Shown here piece by piece: positions 52,993 to 61,994 of a stretch of DNA of 64,000 bases. How positions within the stretch are numbered: position 1 is the stretch's first letter; each line of letters starts with the position of its first letter. The translations under genes and the position numbers were made by a program. The stretch is taken from NCBI GenBank assembly GCA_965237785.1, contig OZ250159.1, positions 930,001-994,000 of the forward strand, written 5' to 3'. The stretch is from UBA6522 sp965237785. GTDB taxonomy: Bacteria; Pseudomonadota; Gammaproteobacteria; Steroidobacterales; Rariloculaceae. The notes beneath the pieces were generated by a model. That model saw only the letters and a program-made list of their open reading frames with translations, ran no database searches and was not told the origin of the DNA.

Positions 52993-54033
52993 ATGAGAAA
53001 AAACTTGGCTCTGCTGGCCCTGGTCCTCTTGTCCGTGAAGCTTCCAGCCCACCACTCCCGCGGCGAATACGACATGGACACCTGGGTCGAATTTGAGGCC
53101 ACCGTCACGAGGGTGCAATGGCGAAACCCCCATCTGCGGTTTATCGTCGAACGGGATGTCAACGGCGTGATCGAGGTATGGGATCTCGAGGGTCAGGACC
53201 TCAACAATGTGACGCGCAGGGGCGTGCCGAGAAACGCGATCGAAGAGGGCATGCAGGTCAAGCTTGCGGGCTGGCCGTCTGAGCTACGCGAGCGACACCT
53301 GGCCGTGAATAATTTCCTGCGGCCCGACGGGCTGGAAGTCATCGTGCGGCAAAGCGTTCCGCCGCGATGGTCGGGGCGATTCGTCGGCGGAGGCGACTGG
53401 ATCACCGACGATTCGCTGGACCCGGCCGATGGATCGGCAGGAATCTTTCAGGTCTGGTCGAGCAGGATCAGAGGTGAACAGGGGGACCGCTCGGCGTTGC
53501 GGAACCCCTCCCTGACAGAGGCGGGGCGGATAGGCAGGGATGGTTACGATCCTAACGTCGACGACCCGGTGCTGGTCGAGTGTACGCCTCGGGGGATGCC
53601 AGGGGCCATGTCGGCGGCGGGTTCGTTACATCCGTTCGAATTTATCCAGGACGGCGAAGATATCCTGATGCGACTGGAGGCGTTCGACAACGTTCGACGC
53701 ATCCACATGAACTCCGATGCCGGCGCGGTGAATCAGCCCGTGAGCCATCTCGGTTTTTCCGTTGGGCGATGGGAGGGAGATACGTTGGTCGTCACCACAA
53801 CAGGGATCGACTGGCCGGTTTCGCGTTTTTTCACACCGGTAATTCCCCAAAGCAGCGAAGTGGAATTCGTTGAACGATTCATGCTGGTCGAGGGCGGCAC
53901 CCGGTTGGTCTACGACGTGACGATTACGGATCCGGTCAACCTCACGCAGCCGGTCACGGCGGAGCGTTATTTTGTCTGGGGTACAAGGCCTGGAATCGAT
54001 GTGCAGCCCTACGAGTGCGCGCCGCATGAATAG
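52993..54033 (+). CDS. DUF6152-type two-domain exported protein
   Basis: The 346-residue product has a signal peptide ending VKLPA before His20-His21-Ser, then VQWRNPHLRFIVERD, VWDLEGQDLNNVTRRGV and GMQVKLAGWPS. The second module has FQVWSSRIRG, VECTPRGMPGAMSAA, HPFEFIQDGEDILMRLEAFD, RRIHMNSDA, LGFSVGRWEGDTLVVTTT, IDWPVSRFFTPVIPQS, ERFMLVEGGTRLVYDV and ITDPVNLTQPV. It lies 128 bases after the Vgb-like gene on the same strand and is followed by a scrap of another family member. Function unknown. Confidence 0.87.
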   Translation: MRKNLALLALVLLSVKLPAHHSRGEYDMDTWVEFEATVTRVQWRNPHLRFIVERDVNGVIEVWDLEGQDLNNVTRRGVPRNAIEEGMQVKLAGWPSELRERHLAVNNFLRPDGLEVIVRQSVPPRWSGRFVGGGDWITDDSLDPADGSAGIFQVWSSRIRGEQGDRSALRNPSLTEAGRIGRDGYDPNVDDPVLVECTPRGMPGAMSAAGSLHPFEFIQDGEDILMRLEAFDNVRRIHMNSDAGAVNQPVSHLGFSVGRWEGDTLVVTTTGIDWPVSRFFTPVIPQSSEVEFVERFMLVEGGTRLVYDVTITDPVNLTQPVTAERYFVWGTRPGIDVQPYECAPHE

Positions 54034-54035
54034 AG

Positions 54036-54203
54036 TCCTGGGAGGATGACGAGAGCGGGCCAATGCTGGAGATGGCGCTGGTGGTCACGGACCCTGAATA
54101 TCTCTCAGGCCCGTGGACCATGAGTTGGAGAAAGCGCCTGTCCGCGCCAGGCTATGAGTACACCGAGGTCGATTGCCGATTGCCCTTCCGCGCAGCCCAC
54201 TGA
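54036..54203 (+). pseudogene. 3' fragment of a second-module gene
   Basis: Directly after the preceding stop, one frame reads MLEMALVVTDPEYLSGPWTM, SWRKRLSAPGYEY and TEVDCRLPFRAAH, ending at 54203. VTDPEYLSGPWT and the closing Y-Y-x-C pattern correspond to the last 45 residues of the second module as in the 62407 and 61350 genes. No start or signal peptide is present. It marks a deleted or recombined copy. Confidence 0.75.
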
Positions 54204-54232
54204 GGTTCGCGGGTCCGGCCGACCGCTCGCCG

Positions 54233-55480
54233 TTATCGTTTGTCGACTACAACCCGTCCGCCCTGGACGACGACCTTGACGTTTGCCAAATCGGAGATAT
54301 CGGCGATCGGATCTCCGTCGATGAGCACCAGGTCAGCGATCTTGCCGGGCTCGATTGTCCCGAGATCGTCTTCCAGGCCCAATAGAATCGCTGCGTTGCG
54401 AGTCAACGTCGCTATGACCTCATGGTTGGGCAGGACTTGACTCAACGCTCGGGCTTCGGCCATGAAACGAGCGCCTGCCAGATCGCCCCGACCGCTTGAG
54501 GCGTCGGTACCAAAGGCGAGCGTGACACCGCCTTCCCAAAGGTACCGGATGTCTTCCAGCCGTCGATTGAATTGGATTGCAGCCGATTCCGGGTATTCTC
54601 TTCCCGTCGCATCCCGCCACTCTCTGGATGGCCCCGAAATTGTCGTCGCGACCGGTATTTGCAGATCACGCAGAATTTCTACGCCGTGCCGATTCTCGCT
54701 GGTGAGCAAGGTGACCGGGTGAACGAACCCGCGAACGCCGAGATCAACAAGCTTCAACGCCGTTTCCTCGACCGTGGATACGTGTGCGAGCACCACCAGA
54801 TCATGTTGTTTGGCTTCGTACGTGATGGCAGCGATGACCTCATCGGCAAGCCGAACATCCGGAACCCGGATGTCGTCGTATACGATCTTGATGGCGTCCA
54901 CTCCCGCCGCGGCGACCTCCCGAACCTTGGCCCGGGCCTCTTCGGGTGTCGTCAACTGCGCCGTTCGCCTCATTTCGCATGCCCGGACCCCGTCGCAGGT
55001 CTGCGTCGACCAATCGCCCGGGGCGGTGAATACCGGGCCGACGGTCAATAGCCTGGGGCCCCGGATCTCTCCGTCTGCGAGTCTGCGGCGGAGTTCGACG
55101 ATGTTGGGAAAGTGATCGCCGGCTCCCATGATGGTCGTCATTCCCCACGCAAGCACAGTGTCCAGGACGCCGGCAACGACATCTTCGATGTACTGATCGA
55201 TTGCCTCGTCGCTTGCGTCGGTGGTCGACAGGACGTGCCAGTGCGTGTCCATCATGCCCGGCATCAGCGTCATCCCATCGGCATCTATTGCCGGTACTTC
55301 CCCGGTACTTTGAAGCTCCGGTCCCACCGCAACGATACGGCCATCTGTAACCACGACGGACCCGCCTTCAATGGTCTGGCCGGTTCCGTCGATTATCCGG
55401 GCGTTGGTGACAATAAGGTCCTGAGCGGCGCTTGCATTCCACACGGCCAAGGCAGTCGCCAAAGCAAGAATTCTTGGCAT
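54233..55480 (-). CDS. Exported amidohydrolase family protein
   Basis: The product is 415 residues from the ATG at 55480 (AAGGA upstream). A signal peptide ends WNASAAQD. It is followed by LIVTNARIIDGTGQTIEGGS, GMTLMPGMMDTHWHVLSTTD (first metal ligands HxH), IKIVYDDIRVPD with the lysine that may be carboxylated, VVLAHVSTVEETAL, FGTDASSGRGD (catalytic aspartate) and LGTIEPGKIADLVLIDGDP. Imidazolonepropionase/prolidase-like exported amidohydrolases of this type hydrolyse peptides or amides; the substrate is unknown. It is convergent with the DUF6152 fragment. Confidence 0.9.
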   Translation of the reverse strand: MPRILALATALAVWNASAAQDLIVTNARIIDGTGQTIEGGSVVVTDGRIVAVGPELQSTGEVPAIDADGMTLMPGMMDTHWHVLSTTDASDEAIDQYIEDVVAGVLDTVLAWGMTTIMGAGDHFPNIVELRRRLADGEIRGPRLLTVGPVFTAPGDWSTQTCDGVRACEMRRTAQLTTPEEARAKVREVAAAGVDAIKIVYDDIRVPDVRLADEVIAAITYEAKQHDLVVLAHVSTVEETALKLVDLGVRGFVHPVTLLTSENRHGVEILRDLQIPVATTISGPSREWRDATGREYPESAAIQFNRRLEDIRYLWEGGVTLAFGTDASSGRGDLAGARFMAEARALSQVLPNHEVIATLTRNAAILLGLEDDLGTIEPGKIADLVLIDGDPIADISDLANVKVVVQGGRVVVDKR

Positions 55481-55996
55481 TTGATTTTCCTTCTGCATAC
55501 GGGCGCTGACATGCTCCGGCATATCGAGTGCCTCTCATAGTCGGCGCAAGAGAATACGATGGCCGATTTTCAATGCGGGTGCATGCAGTCTATCTTACTT
55601 CTCGACAACACCGCGAAACTCGCAAATAGCCGGGTGAGACAAAAGTTGCGTGGCTGATGGCATAACCTCAAGTTATAATGTCTGCCTTGGTCGGTCACGG
55701 GGGCACACCGAACGGTCCTTGGGTCCTCGTCGAACGCGTTGTGGCAGACCGCTTGTGCTGCGGGGCGACTACCTTGGAAGAAACCGATTCGGAGCTTTCT
55801 TTACTGCGCAAAACCTCGATCCACCCAAACCCAGCATCGTAATCAGTCCGGGCGTTGAGAACTTCGGATTTCTCGCCCAGGGGAAGTCGGCGCGGAAGCG
55901 CCACGTGCCCCGGCATCCTCGCGGGTGGGTACCGAGCGTGACGTGATCCATAGTGGTGTTCGAACGCTCTTCGACACCGTCGAGAGGTAGATCAAG
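55481..55996. other. Intergenic region without a recognised gene
   Basis: These 516 bases separate divergent genes. A TATAAT lies at 55674-55679 on the plus strand with no good -35. Open frames here are short and unlike anything I know. An AGAGG ribosome binding site for the next gene ends the region. Confidence 0.5.
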
Positions 55997-57037
55997 ATGA
56001 GACCAGCCCGCACATTTCGCCAAACCTCCGTTGTGGCTTCAACGTTGTGTTTATTGCTTTTTCCGATCATGGGCTCAGTGCACCATTCGCGTGCCGAGTT
56101 CTCCGAACAAGTTGAGGAAATCTCAGGCGAAATCATCAGTTTCAGGTGGAACAATCCGCACCCGGAGATTGTCTTGCGGACGTCGCGGGACGATGGCGAA
56201 GAGGAATCCTTGCAGATACAGGTCTACGGTGCCGCGAACAACCTGAGCCAGGCCGGTGTTACGGACGAGTTATTCGAAGTCGGCGACCACATCATGATCG
56301 TAGGTCAGCGGTCGACGCGTCGCCCCGGACTCGTGTTGGGCACGCATATGTTCCTGGCGGATGGAAGGCAGGCCATTTTGTCTCGAACGCTGGAACCTTA
56401 TCGGCCGGGTGAAGTCGTCGGTGGACTGGATGCATTCATAGAGAACGCTTCCGCACTTGCGGATGCGGCAAGTGAAAACCGCGGATTCTTCAGGGTCTGG
56501 AGCATCGTGCCTGGGCGAGGCGGCGAGGGCGTGACGCAATTCCGCCCGCTGACCGAAGCGGCAACGGCAGCGCAGGCGGTGTTCGATCAGGAAAACAGTT
56601 GGATAGGCCGAGGCGAGCCGCCCGGGATGCCGTCGTTCATGCATAGCCGCAACCACTTCGAGTTGATTGATCGGGGCGACACGATCGGGTACGAGCAACC
56701 CTTGCTCAGCGTCGTTCGCACCATCCATCTGAACCCGGTCGGCAACGCCGACGCTCAGCCGCACTCCCCACTCGGGTATTCCGCCGGCCACCTGGAGGGA
56801 AACACGCTCGTGGTGGAAACAACCAGGCTCAACTGGCCCTATGTGAATCGCTCGGGCATTCCGCTGAGCGAAGACGTTCGCATTGTCGAACGGTTCACCT
56901 TGAGTGACGACCAAGCCCGCCTGGACTACCGCATGACGATCTTCGATCCGGTGAATTTCACCGAACCGGCGACCTATTCGCGGCACTGGGTCGCGCTGGC
57001 GAATCCGCCGCCGGAGGAACGATTTACGCCGGATTAA
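55997..57037 (+). CDS. DUF6152-type two-domain exported protein
   Basis: The 346-residue product has a leader ending FPIMGSV, then His29-His30-Ser. It is the only copy whose residue before His-His is valine rather than Ala, Gly, Ser or Thr, so the cleavage site is less certain. FRWNNPHPEIVL follows. The second module has FRVWSIVPGRG, EPPGMPSFMHSRNHFELI, RTIHLNPVG, LGYSAGHLEGNTLVVETT, LNWPYVNRSGIPLSE, ERFTLSDDQARLDYRM and FDPVNFTEPATY; the usual RC before P-GMP is missing (IGRGEPPGMP). The 3' end lies in a 15-bp repeat. Function unknown. Confidence 0.86.
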   Translation: MRPARTFRQTSVVASTLCLLLFPIMGSVHHSRAEFSEQVEEISGEIISFRWNNPHPEIVLRTSRDDGEEESLQIQVYGAANNLSQAGVTDELFEVGDHIMIVGQRSTRRPGLVLGTHMFLADGRQAILSRTLEPYRPGEVVGGLDAFIENASALADAASENRGFFRVWSIVPGRGGEGVTQFRPLTEAATAAQAVFDQENSWIGRGEPPGMPSFMHSRNHFELIDRGDTIGYEQPLLSVVRTIHLNPVGNADAQPHSPLGYSAGHLEGNTLVVETTRLNWPYVNRSGIPLSEDVRIVERFTLSDDQARLDYRMTIFDPVNFTEPATYSRHWVALANPPPEERFTPD

Positions 57038-57067
57038 TTTACGCTGGATCAATTTGCGCTGGAATAG
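57023..57067 (+). repeat. Three 15-bp tandem repeats across the stop codon
   Basis: Units start at 57023, 57038 and 57053 (TTTACGCCGGATTAA, TTTACGCTGGATCAA, TTTGCGCTGGAATAG). The gene's TAA is the end of unit 1. Units 2 and 3 stay in frame and would add FTLDQFALE before TAG if the stop were read through. Confidence 0.85.
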
Positions 57068-57090
57068 CGCGTAGCCGGTCGCGACGTCTA

Positions 57091-57114
57091 CGCCTGCCTG
57101 ACGTCAGGTAGGCG
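57091..57114. terminator. Near-perfect 24-bp palindrome between convergent genes
   Basis: CGCCTGCCTGAC and GTCAGGTAGGCG abut with one mismatch and no loop, followed by TTTC. Its position between the ends of two convergent genes suggests a bidirectional terminator, though the U tract is short. Confidence 0.5.
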
Positions 57115-57154
57115 TTTCAGGTATCAGCCAGCCGCTCGCGGCGGTTGGCGTCCG

Positions 57155-57760
57155 TCAACTCTCCTCGGGGTCGACCCGCTGCGCCTCTACCGTGAGGAGC
57201 AGGTTGACGTACATGAAGAAGCCGGTGTCCTTGCCGTAGGTGACGTCGAAATCGTCGCGATTGAACGTGGAAGTCGCGTCCGCGCCGCATGTCTCCACAC
57301 CCGAATTATGGTGTGGCTGGCATTGAAAGCGCTCGATCTCCAGTCGCATCGGTTGCGTAATTCCATGCAGCGTGAATTCGCCCTCGACGGCCGTCGGCAC
57401 GCCGGTTCGTCCGAAATCGACCAGCGTTCCCGTATAGGTCGCTGTGGGGAACTGCGCCACATCCAGGATGTCCTCTGCCTTTGCGTGAGTGGTCATGTCG
57501 TCCAGCCCGAAATTGATCGAGTCCATGAACATGGTCATCTCAACCGTACCGGTCCGGGCTTCGCGATCGAGAACGATCGTGCCCGCGGACTGTTCGATCT
57601 TGCCCCGCCATACGGACAGCCCACCCTGGTGGTCGGCTTCAAACGCGGGAAAGGAATGTCGAGGGTCGACCTCGTAGGTGACGGGTTCTGCGCTAGCCGA
57701 CATCACGGCCAGAGCGCAAGCGAATCCAAACAGCCCATGCGGCAATCGTGTCGCGTTCAT
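57155..57760 (-). CDS. YceI family periplasmic protein
   Basis: The 201-residue protein has a signal peptide ending MSASAEP, followed by VTYEVDPRHSFPAFEADHQG, FMDSINFGLDDMTTHAKAED, FPTATYTGTLVDF, VEGEFTLHGITQPMRLEIER and NRDDFDVTYGKDTGFF, the complete YceI lipocalin-like pattern. Two cysteines (RFQCQPHH and VETCGAD) may form a disulfide. YceI proteins bind polyprenoids. It is convergent with the DUF6152 gene and tandem to the NHL gene. Confidence 0.94.
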   Translation of the reverse strand: MNATRLPHGLFGFACALAVMSASAEPVTYEVDPRHSFPAFEADHQGGLSVWRGKIEQSAGTIVLDREARTGTVEMTMFMDSINFGLDDMTTHAKAEDILDVAQFPTATYTGTLVDFGRTGVPTAVEGEFTLHGITQPMRLEIERFQCQPHHNSGVETCGADATSTFNRDDFDVTYGKDTGFFMYVNLLLTVEAQRVDPEES

Positions 57761-57881
57761 TTTCAGTGTCTCTCCTTATCGAGTGGTACTGGCTCGCTAT
57801 ATCGATCGCGAGTATTGGTTATCGTAAAGCCATTGGCAACCGGGTGCGCACTGCAGAGATACGCGGACCGTGCCGCTGACT

Positions 57882-58922
57882 CTATTCCGATACAAGATTG
57901 AATCTTTGAACTCTGCGGCCGTAATTGGTTTCGGCAACGTAGAGGTTGCCCGCCGAGTCGGTGGCAATGGTATGTCCGTGCGTGAAGTTGCCGGGCATAT
58001 GACCGGGGCGGCCGAACGTGGACAGGGTCTCGCCGGTCTCGTGGTCCATTACGTGCAACTCTTCCTTGCTGCCGTTCATCACATACAGATACTGCTGCTC
58101 CTCGTCCGGCGAGAACGCCACCCACCACGCGGTACCGCGCTCGTTGTATTCCTCGACCCGCACCCAGATATCGCGGATGTGATTGCCTATCTTGTCGAAC
58201 ACCTGGACGCGATTTCCCTGGCGGTCGCAGACATAGACGAGACCTGCGTTGCTCATCTCGATGCAATGGACTACCGCGGTGAAAGTGCTCGGAGTGCCGT
58301 CCTGCATTTCTTCCTCAGTGGCCTGGCGCCCCCATTGGCGAACGAAGTTGCCCTCGGCGTCGAAGACAGCTACGCGCTTGTTGCCGTAGCCGTCTGAGAT
58401 AAACACATTGCCTGTTTCCGGATCGACCACGGCTCCCGAAGGCCGATTCAGCCGGTCGTGGCTGGAGTTTGTAATGGGTGTCTCCCGGGTGCCGTCCTCA
58501 GTGTCGAACAGCCCCTTCGTGCCGATCTGGAGAAGTAGCTCACCCTCGTGGCTGTATTTCTGCACGATGGAGTCCTGATTACCGCCGATCCAGACGTTAT
58601 CCTCGGTATCGAAGCTGCAACCGTGGACAGCCTGGGGTACCAGGTTCGGATCGCCCCAGGAATTGATCACGTTACCCGCCAGATCGAACATGATCAGAGT
58701 CGGGGTCGGTATATTGGTTTCCATCTCCTCTTCGGTGATGTTGCGGCGATCCACGATGACGATGTGATCATGGGAATCGACGCAGACGCCGCCGACCTGG
58801 CCATTGATCCAGCCTTCCGGCAGGGGTTGAGGCCAAGTGGGGTCGACCTTGAAGCCGGGTTCGGCCTGGACGCCCAGGCACCAGGCGGAAATAAGCAGCA
58901 CGGGAATCGTTAGTGTACGCAT
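57882..58922 (-). CDS. Exported NHL-repeat beta-propeller protein
   Basis: The product is 346 residues from the ATG at 58922 (AGGA upstream); the longer open frame has no leader. The signal peptide ends LGVQAEPG. It is followed by FKVDPTWPQPLPEGWINGQV, GVCVDSHDHIVIVDRRNIT, NRPSGAVVDPETGNVFISDG, YGNKRVAVFDAEGNFVRQWG, NRVQVFDKIGNHIRDIW and HTIATDSAGNLYVAETNYG. The opening DPTWPQPLP resembles the frameshifted propeller at 15.4 kb (NWPKPLP). NHL propellers act as binding scaffolds, or rarely as lyases. A periplasmic role is inferred. Confidence 0.88.
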   Translation of the reverse strand: MRTLTIPVLLISAWCLGVQAEPGFKVDPTWPQPLPEGWINGQVGGVCVDSHDHIVIVDRRNITEEEMETNIPTPTLIMFDLAGNVINSWGDPNLVPQAVHGCSFDTEDNVWIGGNQDSIVQKYSHEGELLLQIGTKGLFDTEDGTRETPITNSSHDRLNRPSGAVVDPETGNVFISDGYGNKRVAVFDAEGNFVRQWGRQATEEEMQDGTPSTFTAVVHCIEMSNAGLVYVCDRQGNRVQVFDKIGNHIRDIWVRVEEYNERGTAWWVAFSPDEEQQYLYVMNGSKEELHVMDHETGETLSTFGRPGHMPGNFTHGHTIATDSAGNLYVAETNYGRRVQRFNLVSE

Positions 58923-59171
58923 GGTATTTTTTCCTGAAGGCTGTTTCGATCCTTTGCTCACGTCGGACATGGTTCGCCAACGCGTCGATTTAATCGATAT
59001 TGTACTAAAGAAAACCGGAGCGTATGCCGGACCATTGACTGTCATAACAAACAATTAATATAGGTGCAGCGAAATGAATAGTCGAATTGGGCCGGGGAAA
59101 GCGTGAATCCGAAGTTGTTGATCGGCCGCGTTGTCATGCAGTAGGCTGGCACAAGCATGTGGAGTAGGACT

Positions 59172-60254
59172 ATGTGGATCAAGAGTAGTCGTTTCGTCGG
59201 GGTTCCGCTGTTTTTGTGCTGTGTCGTGAATTTCGATGCCGCCGCGCATCATTCGCGCGCGACGTTTTTCGATATGAGCCAGACCGTTGAACTGGAGGGC
59301 GAGATCACTCGCGTGCAGTGGCGGCATCCGCACGTGCGTTACTGGATACAGGCCGATACGGCGTACGGCGGTGCGGAGTGGGAGCTAGAGACCACCCCGC
59401 CGAGCATTCTGGAACGCCAGGGGATCAGCCCGGAAATCCTGGTGGCGGGGACACGCGTGCGCGTGGCGGGACCGCCCTCGAAGTTTGCGGAAAATACGAT
59501 GGAGGTCAGTCACGTTCTGCTTCCCGACGGTCGCGAGGTTCTGCTGCATCGGGACCGGGCGCCGCTATGGACCCAGAACGCTGTGCACCGGCAAACGCAG
59601 GCATTCGATGAGGAGGCCGTGCGAGCCGCCGAAGCCTCGGCCAGAGGCATTTTCAGGGTCTGGACCCGGACCGGCGTTCCCGATGAAGATCGATTGCCGT
59701 TCTGGCTCAGCAGCTATCCGCTGACCGAGTCGGCTCAAGCGGTGGCAGCGGAATGGGATCGGGCGATCGGTACCGATGTTGGTTGCAAGGGAAAGGACAT
59801 GCCCTGGCTCATGGCCAGCAACTGGCCGTTTGAATTTGTTGAGGAGGGCGACTCCATTCGGTTGCTTGCGGAGGAGTTCGATCGTGTGCGCGTCATTCAC
59901 ATGGTTGAGACGAGTGCTGAAATTACCCCGTCACCATTGGGGTATTCAATTGGTCGTTGGGTCGAGGGCGAGCTGATTGTTAGCACGACGCATGTCAATT
60001 CGCTTCAGTTCGGCAGGGACGGGATTCCACTGAGCGAAGATGTGGAAATACATGAGCGCTTCGCCATGAGCGCCGATCATCGGCGCTTGGACTACGAAAT
60101 GACCTTGACCGATCCCGCGACCTTTACCGAGCCGGTCACCATGACCTCCTTCTGGATGTGGCGACCAGGCGAAACCGTGAAGCCGTATGACTGTATCGAA
60201 ACGCCGGGTTCCTGGACGAGCCTGGACAAGAGCGAATATCAACCGGACGGCTAG
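59172..60254 (+). CDS. DUF6152-type two-domain exported protein
   Basis: Start at the ATG at 59172 (GGAG nine bases before); an in-frame ATG at 59157 has no such site. The 360-residue product has a signal peptide ending FDAAA, then His26-His27-Ser and VQWRHPHVRYWI, the only copy with HPH instead of NPH. The second module has FRVWTRTGVPDED, VGCKGKDMPWLM, RVIHMVETS, LGYSIGRWVEGELIVSTT, VNSLQFGRDGIPLSE, ERFAMSADHRRLDYEM and LTDPATFTEPVTMTSF. It heads a five-gene run of the family. Function unknown. Confidence 0.87.
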   Translation: MWIKSSRFVGVPLFLCCVVNFDAAAHHSRATFFDMSQTVELEGEITRVQWRHPHVRYWIQADTAYGGAEWELETTPPSILERQGISPEILVAGTRVRVAGPPSKFAENTMEVSHVLLPDGREVLLHRDRAPLWTQNAVHRQTQAFDEEAVRAAEASARGIFRVWTRTGVPDEDRLPFWLSSYPLTESAQAVAAEWDRAIGTDVGCKGKDMPWLMASNWPFEFVEEGDSIRLLAEEFDRVRVIHMVETSAEITPSPLGYSIGRWVEGELIVSTTHVNSLQFGRDGIPLSEDVEIHERFAMSADHRRLDYEMTLTDPATFTEPVTMTSFWMWRPGETVKPYDCIETPGSWTSLDKSEYQPDG

Positions 60255-60303
60255 TTCGCCAAGGGCAGGCACGGCGGGTTGAGGCCTAGTCAAGGGGGAT
60301 TAA

Positions 60304-61353
60304 ATGGCGAGACTGGCTGACAAGTTGGCACTGCTCATTTCGGTTGTGTGCGTACCCATGATGGTATCCGCTCACCATTCCAACGCAGAGTGGGATCCCA
60401 GTGTCAAACGTGAATTCGAGGGGGAGGTCGTCGATGTTGTGTGGCGAAATCCCCATGTTCGGCTGTCCGTGAACGTCCAGACGGACGACGGCGGGGACGA
60501 GATCTGGAATCTCAACGGTACCTCCGTGAGTCATCTGGTTCGACAGGGTGTTGACGGGGCGCCCGTTGAGGTCGGCGACACCATTCATGTCATCGGATCG
60601 CCGTCGACGCGCCGCCCGCGCAACATGAACGTCGACAGCATCCTTTTAGACGGGAACACTGAAGTGTTGCTCCGTTCTGTCGACCGACATTGGCCGCGGG
60701 CTGTTCTCCTGGGAAATGGCAAGGGGGATTCCTGGGGCGCCGAGGAGCACGCGAACGCTGAGCCGAACGGGCTTTTTACCGTCTGGCGATCTGTGAGAAA
60801 CAGCGGCCGCGCGGATCCGCTCTCGCTGACTCCCGAGGCCGAAGCCATTCGGGCGGCATGGGATGAGGGCAATAATTGGGTGGTGAGGTGCGAGCCGCGC
60901 GGTATGCCGTCAACGATGGGTGGCCCCTATCCCAGAGAGTTCATCCAGGAAGATGGCAGGATCATTTTCAGGAACGAGGAGTTCGACGCGGTACGCGTGT
61001 TTCACCTGTCGACAGACGTGAGTCCCGAGACGCAGCCGGCGACGCCGATGGGATTCTCGTTGGCTCATTGGGAAAATGAGCGTTCGCTGGTCGTGGAGAC
61101 GAGTCGGGTGTCCTTTCGCTGGTACAACACCTCTGGCGTACCTCAAAGCGAAAACGTCTCGATGGTTGAGCGATTCACGCTTAGCGAGGATGAGCTTCGG
61201 CTGACTCACGAAATAATCGTGACCGATCCGACGATGCTCGCGACTCCCGCAAGGCGGACCACGGAGTGGGTAGCGGTTCCCGGCATCCGGGTTCGACCCT
61301 TCGACATGAGTTGCGACAACAATCCCTGGGTCACGGCAGAACCGGCGGCGTGA
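60304..61353 (+). CDS. DUF6152-type two-domain exported protein
   Basis: The ribosome binding site is AGGGGG. The 349-residue product has a signal peptide ending MMVSA, then His24-His25-Ser-Asn and VVWRNPHVRLSVNV. The second module has FTVWRSVRNSG, VRCEPRGMPSTMGGPYPREF, IIFRNEEFDAVRVFHLS, MGFSLAHWENERSLVVETS, VSFRWYNTSGVPQSE, ERFTLSEDELRLTHEI and VTDPTMLATPA. AHWENER replaces GRWEGDT. The stop overlaps the next start by four bases (GTGA), so the two are translated together. Confidence 0.87.
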   Translation: MARLADKLALLISVVCVPMMVSAHHSNAEWDPSVKREFEGEVVDVVWRNPHVRLSVNVQTDDGGDEIWNLNGTSVSHLVRQGVDGAPVEVGDTIHVIGSPSTRRPRNMNVDSILLDGNTEVLLRSVDRHWPRAVLLGNGKGDSWGAEEHANAEPNGLFTVWRSVRNSGRADPLSLTPEAEAIRAAWDEGNNWVVRCEPRGMPSTMGGPYPREFIQEDGRIIFRNEEFDAVRVFHLSTDVSPETQPATPMGFSLAHWENERSLVVETSRVSFRWYNTSGVPQSENVSMVERFTLSEDELRLTHEIIVTDPTMLATPARRTTEWVAVPGIRVRPFDMSCDNNPWVTAEPAA

Positions 61354-61994
61354 CTTCCTGCGAGCATTGTTGCCGCGGTCGGGGGTTGATCGCCTTCGTT
61401 GCGGCCCTGCACCTGACGCTTCCAGCGAACGCAGTCCCGTCTTTTGAAGGGATCTGGAGCGCCGACCGCGAGGCGAGCGAAATTTTCCCGGAAGACCCCA
61501 GGTTTACGTCGCGGGGCCGGGAGGCTCTCGACAACCACGATCCGAACTCCGACGATCCGGCACTCTACTGTGCCGTCTACATGCCCAGGGTCATGGTGGC
61601 CTGGGGGCGGAAGCCCATTGAGATATTTCAGACGGACGACCGGCTGTGGACCCTCCACGAACGCATGCACCAGGTGCGGCGAATCTTCCTGGATGGCCGG
61701 CCGCCTCTGGAAGACGAGGGGCCCATCTGGATGGGCCATTCAACGGGCGCCTGGGACGGCGACACGCTGGTGGTCGAGACCGTGAACATGCGCAAGAGCA
61801 TCTATAACTGGTCCGGGCTTCCGCTAAGCGGCGAGCACCGGGTCGTCGAGCACATCACGCTCCTGGATGAGGAGACGCTGGAGGTTCTCGTCACCGTGAT
61901 CGACCCTGTGAACTACGAGGAGCCCTGGACCACCAGAAATGTCTGGCGCCTCACGCCCGATATCCACTTCTACGAATACGAGTGCCAAAATTGA
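61350..61994 (+). CDS. Exported second-module protein
   Basis: A GTG start at 61350 overlaps the preceding stop. The 214-residue product has a leader with GLIAFVAALHLTLPANAV, then FEGIWSADREASEIFP, YCAVYMPRVMVAWGRKP, LHERMHQVRRIFLDGRPP, WMGHSTGAWDGDTLVVETVN and VIDPVNYEEPWTTRNVW, ending YEYECQN. It lacks His-His and NPH. The following gene supplies the first module and overlaps it, so they behave as a split pair. Function unknown; periplasmic. Confidence 0.82.
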   Translation: MTSCEHCCRGRGLIAFVAALHLTLPANAVPSFEGIWSADREASEIFPEDPRFTSRGREALDNHDPNSDDPALYCAVYMPRVMVAWGRKPIEIFQTDDRLWTLHERMHQVRRIFLDGRPPLEDEGPIWMGHSTGAWDGDTLVVETVNMRKSIYNWSGLPLSGEHRVVEHITLLDEETLEVLVTVIDPVNYEEPWTTRNVWRLTPDIHFYEYECQN

